This document shows, one piece after another, positions 53,790-64,000 of a DNA stretch of 64,000 bases (the stretch's first letter is position 1; every line of letters starts with the position of its first letter). Under the pieces are notes generated by a model, which was not told where the DNA came from, searched no databases, and worked only from the letters and a program-made list of their open reading frames with translations. The stretch covers positions 7,261,845 through 7,325,844 of the forward strand of contig RSEF01000004.1 in assembly GCA_003993805.1 (NCBI GenBank). The letters run 5' to 3'. Source of the DNA: Himantopus leucocephalus. Taxonomy: Eukaryota > Chordata > Aves > Charadriiformes > Recurvirostridae. The position numbers and the translations under genes were made by a program.

Positions 53790-54345
53790 CAGTGCCCAAC
53801 CAGGGTGCGCCTTGGGCAGGCTCCACTCAAGCATGCCCTGGTGACCAAGCGCCATGTCACCAGACAGCACGCTGCCTGCGCCTGGCTCGGCGTCACCACG
53901 GGCATCCATGGGGCTTTGAGTCTCACAGGTTGTATTTTATTGGTACAGACGTTCAAACAGGGGGGCCCAACAGATAAAGCAAAGGGGTACCAGATGAAAT
54001 AAATGTAAAAGAGCTGAGCAGACACTGAGCAGCCGCCCCCAGCTACCCAGGGAACTCTTCGCCTTCCCACTCCCTGCGAGGCCGGGCACCTCTTCCACAG
54101 GCCGGTGGCCCCTGCTCTGCCCCCACCTTCAGGCACTACCTTCCAGAAGCTTCCAGCAGCCCATGGCAGGGAGTGGGGCCAACGCTGCCTCGGGCTGCAA
54201 CAGTCAAGGCAGCCAGCCTGCAGAAACAAGCTGTCCCTCACGGTCATGGCAGCTTCTTCGCTGAGGGCAGGAGCGCTTCTCGCGGTGAGTATTGTAGGGA
54301 TTTGTGTGGAACCATGGTGCAGGAGTCAGGGGTAGGAGTCACACG
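53790..54345. other. GC-rich block with start codon and splice-donor configuration
   Basis: A GC-richer block with scattered CpGs. On the plus strand an ATG at 54246 has G at -3 and G at +4, and opens 13 codons (MAASSLRAGALLA) that run exactly into a GTGAGT donor at 54285. A pyrimidine-rich stretch ending in CAG at 54660 could be an acceptor. On the minus strand the block is open for 152 codons (53789-54247), and an AATAAA lies near 53938. I do not recognise either protein. It could be a first exon, a non-coding RNA promoter or an unrecognised transposon. Confidence 0.3.
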
Positions 54346-56399
54346 GAGGTGGGGTCAGGGAGGTCTCAGTTATCCTGACTTTGCCCTCAAAGTGATGGAT
54401 ATCAAAGGAATGTTCTTCACTTTCCTCTGGCAATTTGAAGATTTGTGCCCTTAGTCTGAGCTTGAAGGGGGAAAAAATGAGAATAAACACTTGACCATTT
54501 GACTCCAGAAGGTCAATCAGTGGAGAAAAGAGACTTTTAACTCCAGGCAATTTGCTGTAGACACCAGCCATTTCTTATCATATTGAGTTAATCAGCAATT
54601 TCTTTGTTTTTAAGGATTACAGACACTGATTAAAACAGAGTTCTGCTCTTTTTCTGACAGTCTCGCTGCACAGCCATGAAAGCACTACCACAGAAGCATT
54701 TCTGTGAAACAGCATCTTCCCACAAGTGGAACCTCATTTAAATATCAAGGCAAGAGGCCAAAATGTGTGCCCAGCTTTTCACAATGTGCGTGGAAGCATC
54801 TAATGCAGGATATTTTAAAAAGGCTGAGCAGAGAAAAATGAGGCCTGCTTTCCTTGTTTCCAGCTCAAAACAGGATTAAACCATACTGCTTATGTCTTAA
54901 TCAGAGATTATTTTTAAAGATATTTTAAATTATCGTATTATTTTATATTCTTTCCACTGGGAAATCAAAACCAACAATAATACACTTGTTCCCCTATCTA
55001 CAGGTTTCATCCTCATTAAGTGAACTATGATGTATTCTATGCATTAACCTTGCTGAAATTAGACTTTTGGGGAGCTATGACCTTTGTTTCTCTTATCATT
55101 GGGACGAAAATAAATGTGTTTTCTGCCTTCTTGCAGGCACGCATACATGCAAAGAAGTTAAGCACTGGATAATCTGATGTAATCATTCCACCATGAGATG
55201 AAAGACTTAAATTCAAGATACTACTTTTTTGATAAATAAAATTAAGTAAATAAATAAAGAAAAAAATCAATAAACAGTACACCTATTGTAGGATCCCAGT
55301 GACCTAAACTCATAAAATCAGAATTTTTGTAAGTGTGACATTTCTGTTTGAAAATTCTACCCTGAATAAGGTGAATTACAGCATGAAAAATTTTGAAACA
55401 TAGCAGTAAACTTATTGGACCCATTTCAACAAAAACACCACAAACAAACTAGAGGCAGAACTGAGCCCCAGCTAAGGACATCACCAAGAACTGTACTTGA
55501 ATGATGCTAGCAAGAATAAGAAAGTGTTTTAGGAGGGCCATCTGTAAAAGTACAGCTTAGTAACCAGTATATTGGCTAGGCCTTAGGAGGAAAAAAATTC
55601 CGTGTACCTGAAATCCTCCCACTTCTACTAAAGAGTCTATATGCAACATGAAATAAGTCACCAAGTTTCTCTGTGCCCCAGGCCACATGTGGAAAACACA
55701 CACAGTACTTCACTGCCACAACAAGAGGTTGTTAGGAAGGCCAGGGGTATTAAACGAGCGGGGCCAGATTTAGGGAGACACAAGAATAAGGAATGGACAT
55801 GCCAAAAGAGAAAAAGCCAAACTCTGACTAGAAGTCTGAAGTACAACAATTTATAACATGAGTAAGCAATAAAACATAGGGAGATGGAATATATTAAATA
55901 GGGAGAGAAAGTTATTTTGACTGGCATGTTCCTCTTGCTGTGAGAAGAAATAAATCTGATTTGGCGAGAACTAGTCCTGTTTTAGTGTATTTTTTGCTGC
56001 TACTGCCAGTCTGATGTTCCTTCACTGATATAATTAAAGAGGTGCCATAGGACCGACTTGCTTTCATCCTGGGAGTAAGGAATAACTGCTGATACAAGCT
56101 AACAGCTGGAAATATGTAAAATAAACATAAGCTAAGCTACTGAAATCACAGATCCTTTTAAAGAAAAAGATCTGTCAATCAAAATTTAAACCCACACGCC
56201 ACATAGCCGTAAACTAAAAGTTAGGAGGAATAATCAAGGCTGTATGTTATTTCGGGAAGGTAATGGATTAGTAAGATGCATTGTTTTAAATCAGTCATCA
56301 GCTAAAGGAGTGGCAATTCTTTAATAATGCCAAGATTGGTTTTGTAAGTGAATAGACCAGCAAAAAGCTGGCTGGGTGCACTAGTAATCTTCAAAGCTT
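54346..56399. other. AT-rich non-coding stretch, no gene recognised
   Basis: Frames are under 90 codons without motifs. A short AAATAAAT-type run occurs at 55240-55260. No repeat family is recognised. Confidence 0.6.
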
Positions 56400-56760
56400 G
56401 ATTGCTTTTTCTGATAGCTTTAGAAAATTAGTGGATGAAAGCATGTGTAATATATCTGGTCTGAGTAAAACACTTGATGTAGTGTCTTACAAAATCTTTA
56501 CTCGCAAAATTAATTCAAATTGGCTTGGACATGGAGTACTGTCGCTTGGATTTAAAAATGGCTGGCTGAGTGCAAGTAAAGGGTAATGAAAAATGGCAAT
56601 GTATCAAGTTGGTGGGAGGTGTCTGGTGGAGCTCTACAGGGATCACTGTTTGGTCCTGTTTATTTAACATCTTTATTAACAATCTGGAAGAGGGAGTGAA
56701 ACAGCCTGTTAATTAAACTGACACGTAATAATAAATCAGGAATTGCTTCTAATGCCAGCA
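56400..56760 (+). mobile_element. Ancient L3-like CR1 LINE, reverse-transcriptase fragment
   Basis: DNA and broken translation match the reverse-transcriptase part of an old CR1/L3 LINE. Near 56465-56500 the frame reads LSKTLDVVSYK, a degraded form of the family's 'FSKAFDxVSH' motif. It is followed by a GHG...NGWL segment (56526-56567). At 56633-56657 the frame encodes LQGSLFGP, corresponding to the 'PQGSxLGP' motif, then a degraded 'INDLEEG' at about 56680-56695. Stops and frameshifts separate the pieces. It is therefore a dead fragment with no catalytic capacity. Confidence 0.8.
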
Positions 56761-59475
56761 GTAATACTTTACAAAAACACAGCATACTACCAAGGTTTCA
56801 AGAAAGATTAAAAGTGTCCATAACAAAGACTTAGCTGAGATGTTATAATTGTGTTTTAGCTTTTAAATAAAATGGTCCAAAATATTCACTAAGTGGGAGT
56901 CAGAAGCCTACTAGCAATCTACTAATTTAGAGCATGACTGCACAGTGTATATAAACTAAAGTAACTGGAAACTTCTACTGAAAGCAGCACTTTCTTTTCC
57001 CGCTAACATTTGAAGTGCATTAGATTCAGTGGTAAAGACTGAGTCAATTCAGTTCACTAATCTGATGGAAAACTAGTATTTGGGGAGAGAGTTGTTAAAT
57101 CAGTTTTCAGTTGTTTCTACATGTGATTGACTGCTAAATATAATGTAAAGGAAGAAACAGAGGGACAAGAAGAATCAGTGATAGGACTGCAACGTTTCGT
57201 ATCACTCAGTTAAATTGGATCAGATATAACAAAACCCACTCCCTTAAGTATAGTTTTATAGTTTCATATGACAACCAAAATTTAGCATTTTAGAGTACTC
57301 TTTCCACGATGGCAAGATAGTAGTCTACTGTTACAACATGCTGCATTTACTTTAATTATAAGTACTTCTAAAATAACTCAAATAGATAAGTAAACACGAA
57401 GTTGTTCACTGAACAGTGATGAAAATTGATCAAAGACTACAGTGAGTCACAGAAAAGAGTTTTCAAAAATTGGCTGGAATGCTAGTACTCAGTCAGACAC
57501 CTATTTATGTTTTACAAACATATGTAATATAAAGACAGACCTTAAATAACAGTATTACTATCTCTCTGCTTTGAATGAATTACAGCAGCTTTTGTAGGCT
57601 GGCCCTTGGGCTGCGGTACTGCACTGAATCATAAATGTAGACTCATTTTTAAAGGAGAGTTTGATGTTGCTTCCTAAAGTGTAAGAAAACAGAAGAGAAC
57701 TTTTAAGGTCTCCTTTACTGTACCCAGTTTAAATTGTGCTGGGAACTTGTGAAGTCCCCAGAAAATGCAAGAGTAGTTCAAAGCTGTGAGAGTCTCATGG
57801 TCATAAGCAACTTCCTACTGTAGCAGGAAAGCATTGTAAAACAATTAAGAAAGTAAAGTATAGCTTTGCAGTCTCCACAATAAATGCTACGTCTTGTTAG
57901 CTTGCTGTTGCAGCTTTTGGAAGGCAGACAGGAACAGATAGACAAGCAACTCCATCTGTCCAGTGGAACTCTGCTCCAGAATGGAGCTCTGGGAGACTCC
58001 TTGTCTTCATTGAACTGAATCTGTCATGCTTTCTGTTTAAAATGGACATAAACCTATTAGGAGAACCAGATAATAGGGCACAGTGTTTTGATGTCATATT
58101 CATTAGGTAGGTAACTTTCTATTCACGAACTAGACACTGACCCATCATTCAGAGTATAAAACATGAATCATCTGAAGCCAGTAGTTACACAGATGCAAAT
58201 GAGAACACAGAAACCCAAATTCATTTGCCGATATATAATAAAATATGATGTCTATATAAAAGCGTTCAACGTGCTTTAGCTACAGTAGAGAGAAATTCTC
58301 CTGGCAGCTGTGATGTAATACCCCACAACCTCTCTCGCAAGGGTATGGTGAAAAAACACAAAAACATTAAAGGTTGCTTAGGTGTCAGCTATTGTATTAC
58401 ACTTTTCTCAACTAATTTATTCTCTGTGGTCTTGACCTGAATGCTACCATCCATTAATGGCACCAGTTTTGTTTAGTTTTATTTTCAATCCTCTCTTTTT
58501 ATGGATTTTTTTTTCTCTTTTTTTTTTTTTAATTTGTTTTGTTGGGTTTTTTTTAACTCCAGTAATTTGTGAAGCAGCTGCATTGGTCATGAACTACTTG
58601 CATTTTATTATACCTACAATGATTTTTAAACAGAAAGAATCTGCTCATGGGAACGCTAATCCTTCCATTATAGAAATAATTAAGCTTCTTTATTTGCAAG
58701 ATGAAAATCTTTAGGGAACATATGAAAACTACCAAAGAGCAATTTTTTTTTTAAAGAGGAAAAATGATGATATAAACAGAACTGCTCATGTCTATTAAAC
58801 TGTGGCATATGGAAAGGCATACAAACACTTACATAAATCTTTCTCAGTATTTCTTCCATTTGGCTTTGGAAAAAAGGATGTTCTACAGAACTTTCTTTAC
58901 AAAAATATGGCAAATTCTCACAAGATCTTTTCTAAGTCTTTTCAATATTTACACACTTCCATTCTTTTATGGCAAATGTTAACCTAAACATTGTTATTCT
59001 ATCTTTCTATTCTATAATTATCTATAGACTGTACTTGTTTGCAAAACACACTCTTCCCCAGTTAAACAAAACTACTTGTATTAGATTTTTTTAACTTTCT
59101 TTAGTTTTTGTTGCAATGGTGCATTTTACATGTAGCAACTTCTGTTCCTAACCCTCCTATATTATTTGGTTCTATACACTGCACTATATTTACACATTAC
59201 TACTCAAATATTTTTGAAAACTTACTGACATAAAAGTTCTGTCCAATCAGCAGATTTTGGCTCATAAGAGAAGGAGGAATACAGCAGTATTTCTTGACTG
59301 GTCATACCTGGTGAGGATGCCACAGGGGGAAGGGAACAGCTGAGGTTACTGAGTTGCGAGGAAAGTGTGTTTAGAGGACAAAAAACAGAAAACCATAAGA
59401 AAGCAGGCTTCATTTTTTTTCTTCTGCTCACAAGACAAGTTGCTTTATATGGGTCTGATCTGAGGCAGGTGGCAG
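56761..59475. other. AT-rich stretch separating two LINE pieces
   Basis: About 2.7 kb with no recognised gene or repeat apart from T- and A-runs (T13 at 58518-58530). Open frames are at most 85 codons. It lies between the reverse-transcriptase piece (56400-56760) and the 3' piece (60045-60952) of the same type of LINE, and so may be a later insertion. Confidence 0.55.
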
Positions 59476-59738
59476 TGTGCTGGTTTTATGTTACACGTGA
59501 CGGAGCCCTGCTTTCCTGGAGATGGCTGAACACCCGCCTGCCAATGCGAAGCAGTGAATGAACGCCTTATTTTGCTTTGCTTGTGCACATGGCTTTTGCT
59601 TTACCTATTAAACTGCTTTTATCTCAACCCATGAATTTTCACACTTTTACCCTTCCGATTTTCTCCCCCATCCCACTGGGGGAGAGTGAGCGAGCAGCTG
59701 TGTGGTGCTAAGCTGCTGGCTGGGGTTAAACCGCAACA
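59476..59738 (+). mobile_element. Avian endogenous-retrovirus solo LTR, internally deleted
   Basis: Starts TGTGCTGGTTTT and ends GGGGTTAAACCGCAACA, the terminal signatures of a common avian ERV LTR. The 3' part is well kept: GGAGCCCTGCTTTCCTGG, a CCTATTAAACTG region with ATTAAA (59607-59612) as poly(A) signal, TCTCAACCCA, and CCCATCCCACTGGGGG. After the first 12 bases the sequence jumps straight to the region just upstream of the R part, so most of U3 including the promoter appears deleted. Flanks GGCAG and GGCGG look like a 5-bp target duplication with one change. No gag, pol or env is present. Confidence 0.85.
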
Positions 59739-60044
59739 GGCGGGAAGGGAAGTGAAGGAAGGGCTGGTCACTTGCAACAAGATTATTGAAATGGAGAGAA
59801 AAAATGAAGCAAGTCCAGGTAAGAGGAACAGGAAAGCAGAAGATGTCAATGATAAATAGCATCATGACAAAAGGCTTTCACAATTCCCTCATTAAAGGCT
59901 TCTAAAGAAATTAAGCTGCTTGTTCAGAGGGATCTGTACTGGATCCTATATAAAGAAATTAACTGGAAATAAAACTTTAGTAAGTTACAAGGTTTTCTCT
60001 TGTTTCTAATCTGTTGATGTTAACAAAAGTGAGATTTTCTTGCA
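59739..60044. other. Spacer between LTR and LINE 3' piece
   Basis: About 300 bases. It is purine-rich at first (GGGAAGGGAAGTGAAGG), then ordinary AT-rich sequence. No gene or repeat is recognised. Confidence 0.6.
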
Positions 60045-60952
60045 AGTCTGAGAAAGTGGCAATAAAATGGCAGATAAAATGTGATGTTAATAGACATTAA
60101 AACAATGCACAATGAGAAAAAATCCTCAATTTGCATCTATGATCTTGGGCTCTGACCAAGCTGTTACCACTTAGAAATATGTTGCTAGAATTATGACAGA
60201 CAATTCTATGAAAGCATCAGATCAGTTCACAAAGCAATTAAACATTAACTATTGTTGGGAAATGAGTAGAGAACAAAACTGAAATCATTGTTTCAGCATA
60301 GAAATCCATTACATGCTTTTGAATCCTTTGTGCATTACAGGTCATTCATATAGTAAAAGTAAAATAGTAAACAGTAGAAGTAGCAGTAGTATAGAAAAGT
60401 AAAAACGTGTGGAATGATTTCCATAGAGCTAAACTGACTAGGGTTTTTTCTGGTGAGCAGAAAGACCACTCAGTTTTTATAAAGGCCTATAAAAGTCATG
60501 AGTGGCATGGAGACGGTGAGTAGAGAGTTATGTTTCACCACCTTTTTGAATACAAGAACTAGAAGGCATCAAACAAAACTAGCAACTGATGGGTTCAAAA
60601 CAAGCAAAAAGAGGAAATTCTTAATGTAGCATATAGCTCTTAATATAACACATAGTTTAACAATGAAACTCATTGCTTCTAGATTCAGTGAATGCTAAGA
60701 CAATGGGAGTTATACGACTGATTATAAGAGCGTGTCAAGCAAAAATCTACCAGCATTGTAAAATAGAGACATTCCTTTGATAAAGATTGCTAGAAGATGG
60801 TAGAGGACTACAGTATACTATGTCACTAGTAAATATATTTCTCCACAGGCTTGCTATTAGCCACTGCTTGGGGACTAAACAGAGCTTTGTTCTCAGCTAG
60901 ATACTAGGTTAGATAGCCCTTGTTCTTCTATTTCTGTTGTTTCTGTTCTTAC
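60045..60952 (+). mobile_element. Ancient L3-like CR1 LINE, 3' third
   Basis: About 900 bases match the old CR1/L3 3' consensus in order. Landmarks are GAGAAAGTGGCAATAAAATG with GCAGATAAAATG (60050-60080), CTGTTACCACTTAGAAA (60160), CCTATAAAAGTCATGAGTGG (60486), ACAAGAACTAGAAGGCATCA (60553), GGGTTCAAAACAAGC (60591), GCTATTAGCCACTG (60852), and a terminus around GTTTCTGTTCTTAC (60939-60952). It is in the same orientation as the reverse-transcriptase fragment at 56400-56760 and belongs just downstream of it in the intact element. Frames are broken and there is no coding capacity. Confidence 0.8.
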
Positions 60953-61831
60953 AGAAGGAGAGAGAATTTGCATCCTTTAGTTTTTGATACTTTTTTTAAA
61001 TTAGAATGTGACGTAATAAAATTCTTGTAATGAAATATTACTATTATATAGGGGGGTAATATTTCCTTGTTATATACATACTTCACCAGTGAAGGATTTC
61101 AAACTGTTAAACACTTAAAATGCAAAAAGGAAAAAAATCTATTCAGTTAACAAGTACAACAGCACTGAAACTTTATGACGGTATTTTCTGGCAGCACAGC
61201 TGACATATTTTTCTTGTCCTGGTTAAAAACTAGAGAGCAGCAAAGATTAATTAAAATAATATAAACTCTTAAAATAGCTCTACTTAATTTTGGGTTTACC
61301 TTTTTTCTGAATTAGAGCAATGGCAGAGTTCCAGATGTGAGGTTGCTGATCACGGCAGTTAACACAGAATTCTGCTGTTATTCTCTTAAGAGTTTGTTTG
61401 TATTCTAACCTACACAGCATCCAACATCTCATTTAACACATGCTTATTAAATATAATTATTTTCTCTATATATAAGTCAGATTTGTATTCAAATGTTGAT
61501 TTGGTTGTTGGAAATCAAGTTAAACTTCAGCTTCCAGCTGCATTATGAACTAGGGAAAAATAGGATATGATTCTACAAATACTGACCTAACAGCTTTTAA
61601 TACTTCCACAGGAAGGATTCACCAGTTCAGCTAAGTGTGTATAAGCTGCTGCATTCTGCTTTTGCAGTTCCATTTATCATCCATTTACAGACTGAAAAGA
61701 AAAAAAAGGAATGAAAAAGAGTATTTCTGAAACCACACTTCGAGAATATCATTTAGACTGATATTCAAACAGGTGTAGTTTGAGAAAGTTACCATCTTGT
61801 CAGGTAGACTAAGTGATTACTTCTACACTTC
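60953..61831. other. AT-rich spacer, no gene recognised
   Basis: About 880 bases between the LINE 3' end and the solo LTR, with no open frame over 60 codons and no recognised repeat. Confidence 0.6.
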
Positions 61832-62590
61832 TGTCGTGGTTTGGCCTGGACTGCTCACTGAAACGAAGGACGAATGCTCTCCCCCACGTCTCTCTCCAAG
61901 GAGAGGAGGGAGAGAGAGAAAGAGACTTACGAGTTTAGGAAAAAAGCTAAACTACTTTAATGAAAATATTAGCAAATTAATAAAATAATAAAAATGATAC
62001 AATAATGAAATATATACAATATATAAAAAACTGTAACAAGCTCCCAGGATGACGATCACGTGACTAGCAGGCACAAGGGAAGTCCCAGACTTGACTCACA
62101 AATGGATGGGAACTGGATTCCGGATCTGGATACAGGAATGCACGAACTGGGATCAAAGGCAGGTGAACAGACAGAGTCCTCGGACACCAGCCATTGAAGA
62201 AAGAGGCTGACCCTTTGATCTCTCGGCATTTATACTGAGCATGAGGCAGCTGGGATGGAATACCCTGTTGGGCAGTTTTGGGTCACCTGTCCTGCCTGCT
62301 CCTCCCCACAGGTGGGACCCCTCTATACTTTTCCGCTTCCAACCCTCCAACAGGACAAATAACAGAGTTAGCTGCCCTTGGGTTTTATAGCAGTACATAT
62401 AAGCAAAAGCCTCTCTGTGTACCATGTCTTGGCATAAATTACAGCTAATCAGGTCTTATCACTCTGAGAATGAACAGTGTCTCCACAATACGCTGTTAAT
62501 TTTAGAGAGTTCAGTTAGTTAGAAAAGGCTTAGCTAAAAAGTAAAATAACTGAACAGAAAATGGGTTCTGTTTGACCTCAAACCGGGACA
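61832..62590 (-). mobile_element. Solo LTR of an endogenous retrovirus, apparently full length
   Basis: The plus strand starts TGTCGTGGTTTGG and ends CAAACCGGGACA, so the LTR has TG...CA ends with short inverted termini. Read on the minus strand, a TATAAAT box lies at 62234-62228 and an ATTAAA poly(A) signal at 61961-61956, giving a normal U3-R-U5 order and fixing the orientation. The length is 759 bases. Flanks ACTTC (61827-61831) and ACTCC (62591-62595) form a 5-bp target duplication with one change. No internal viral genes or second LTR are nearby, so it is a solo LTR left by recombination. Confidence 0.88.
62228..62234 (-). promoter_or_regulatory. TATA box of the solo LTR
   Basis: TATAAAT on the minus strand, in the sequence CAGTATAAATGCCG. 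It lies at the position expected for the end of U3, and transcription would run leftward into R and U5. Whether it is still active cannot be told from sequence. Confidence 0.55.
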
Positions 62591-62970
62591 ACTCCTCTTT
62601 ACTCCTTATGTGTCTGAGTTCCACAGAAATAATCAGATGATGACAAACTATCCAGCTAGAAAAATTCAAAGGTTATTACCTCATGGGTCAAATTAGTCCT
62701 TTGGTGACCCATGGCAGAGAACCAAGGCCTCCAGTCAGCCTTAGGGATACAGCAATCTCGATCCCTCCCCCAGTGCATGCAGAATGAGGATAAACTGCTT
62801 TTAACAAAGAGCCTAGCAGAAACCTGAGGATCCCCACACGTAAGAGAGTAGGGACAGAAGTACTAGGATTCACAAGTCACAGGTCCACTATCGTGCCTAA
62901 CAATAGAGCTGGTGTGGCTTTTGAGGATTCCCTCTCCTTAAGAGGTGTTTTTGTGCATTGGGGATTTTTA

Positions 62971-63000
62971 ATGAGCATATGGATGATGAGCATATGGATG
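62971..63000. repeat. Perfect 15-bp tandem duplication
   Basis: Two back-to-back copies of ATGAGCATATGGATG with no mismatch. It is probably a recent slippage event. It contains the NdeI-type palindrome CATATG twice. Confidence 0.9.
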
Positions 63001-63983
63001 ATTGACAGCAAACCTGAAGTTATATCTACAATGAATCTGTAGCACAAAACTTTAGAGGCAATTTGTCTTATAGCATACAACTATTTGTGATACTTGTCAG
63101 TTTGGGGAGAGGAGTTTTCTACAGTAAAGGGTAAGTAATCAGACAAGATCAGTGCTTTTGTTGAGGAGCGACTTGCAGCAAGCTTTTCTGTGTTTTAACT
63201 GACTTCCAAGACACAAGCATGATTGTATCCGACTTAAAATGCAGAGGAGGCTTTCAAAGGTATAGCCATAGAAATGATAGCAGCTACTCTGTTGATTTCC
63301 ACCATGAGCTGACATAACCTGACATAACTCAAGAAGAAGAAGTAAAAGGTCCTAGAATTCTTTATACTCCTTTAATATTCAGTGATAGCCCTGTAGACAT
63401 CCTATGCAGTTCTTGAGAAGGATACTCTGAGGAAATGACTGAATGCTAATACAGTCAGCATATGAGACAGGCTTTTACAAAACACCATTATCTTACCAGC
63501 CAGAGTATTTAAACAACTCGTGACAAACTAATGCAATTTGTGCTGCTATATTCAGTGTTATGGTATGCTGATCTGTGAAAGCAGCTACCGGTGATACCTG
63601 CAATGCCCTGAAGCAAATGTGCCCAGATGTGGGGTTTCCAAGTTCATAAGAAGAAAATGCTATGTTTAATCTAATTAAAACATGTTCTAATAAACAGTAA
63701 ATTGGAAGAAACTGACATAAAAAGATAGTCTAGTGTAAACCCAAAACCCATTAGCTTTAAGCAAAATTCAATATTAAGCAGGACCCAACAGGCAAGGTGT
63801 TGGCAATCTTAAATAAGCTGGAATAGCCTTTTTCTTAGAGTACCTCCCTTCCCTTGGATACTCGGCCAAATATATATCTGACAGGGAAGGAGACGTCTCT
63901 TCCCAATCCTTATGGGCAGTACACACTTCAAAACCCTGTAGTTTTGTGTTCTCCTGCAAAGACAATCCTCATTTCTTTGTAGC

Positions 63984-63999
63984 TTTTTTTTTTTTTTTT
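63984..63999. repeat. T16 homopolymer at window edge
   Basis: Sixteen T residues before the final G. It could be the A-tail of a minus-strand retroposed sequence whose body lies to the left, but nothing there is recognisable. The right-hand context is outside the window. Confidence 0.8.
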
Positions 64000-64000
64000 G

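Larger units (their letters stand above)
62591..64000. other. Non-coding stretch, no gene recognised
   Basis: Open frames are at most 67 codons and have no domain. A 15-bp tandem duplication (62971-63000) and a terminal T16 run are the only structures seen. Confidence 0.6.

Noticed and set aside
53715..53790. Possible MIR fragment around CAAATGGGGAAGC
   Set aside because: Only one short module resembles MIR and the neighbouring modules are missing.
53592..54002. 136-codon plus-strand frame overlapping a 152-codon minus-strand frame
   Set aside because: Two long overlapping frames on opposite strands are expected in GC-rich DNA. Neither reads like a known protein. The block itself is reported as uncertain instead.
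60360..60405. AGT-rich stretch as a microsatellite
   Set aside because: Units (GTAGAAGTAGCAGTAGTA) are irregular and lie inside the LINE 3' piece. It is minor low complexity, not a separate repeat.
1..64000. tRNA, rRNA or CRISPR arrays
   Set aside because: I looked for T-loop-like GGTTCRAATCC cores and regularly spaced repeats. The only near match (GATTCAAACCC near 52716) lacks the matching stems, and no array exists.

Overview
This window looks like nuclear genomic DNA from a bird. The evidence is the repeat content: CR1-type LINE remnants (a CR1 3' end at 26498-26955 and several older L3-like CR1 relics) and two avian-type endogenous-retrovirus LTRs (59476-59738 and 61832-62590). The background is AT-rich, and open frames are short with no recognisable domains. 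I cannot name the species or the locus. Family assignments rest on recalled consensus sequences, not on a database search.

I found no protein-coding gene, rRNA, tRNA or CRISPR array that I can support. Every long open frame either lacks protein-like character, falls in a GC-rich or low-complexity block, runs through an assembly gap, or belongs to a dead LINE. The window is best read as intergenic DNA or the inside of a very large intron.

Layout. 1-9814: AT-rich single-copy-looking sequence with two pyrimidine-rich stretches (4240-4625, 7140-7400). 9815-9960: a MIR-like SINE relic. 11523-11594: a double poly(A) tract holding a 3-base gap. 13845-13913: a small foldback relic. 26498-28170: a CR1 3' end on the plus strand, then a long L3-like CR1 3' end on the minus strand. 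29888-29987: a 100-N gap. 38437-38757: a GC-rich block bounded by near-identical 13/14-bp direct repeats. 39752-40090: a second minus-strand L3-like 3' end. 41414-41509: a strong 33-bp-arm hairpin. 53790-54345: a second GC-rich block containing a start-codon and splice-donor configuration. 56400-60952: two plus-strand pieces of an L3-like CR1 (reverse-transcriptase region, then 3' end) that adjoin in the element's order but lie about 3.3 kb apart here. 59476-59738 and 61832-62590: the two LTRs.

The most interesting items are the hairpin, the GC-rich block with direct-repeat borders, the split LINE, the GC-rich block with a possible first exon, and the well-preserved solo LTR whose TATA box and poly(A) signal are still visible.
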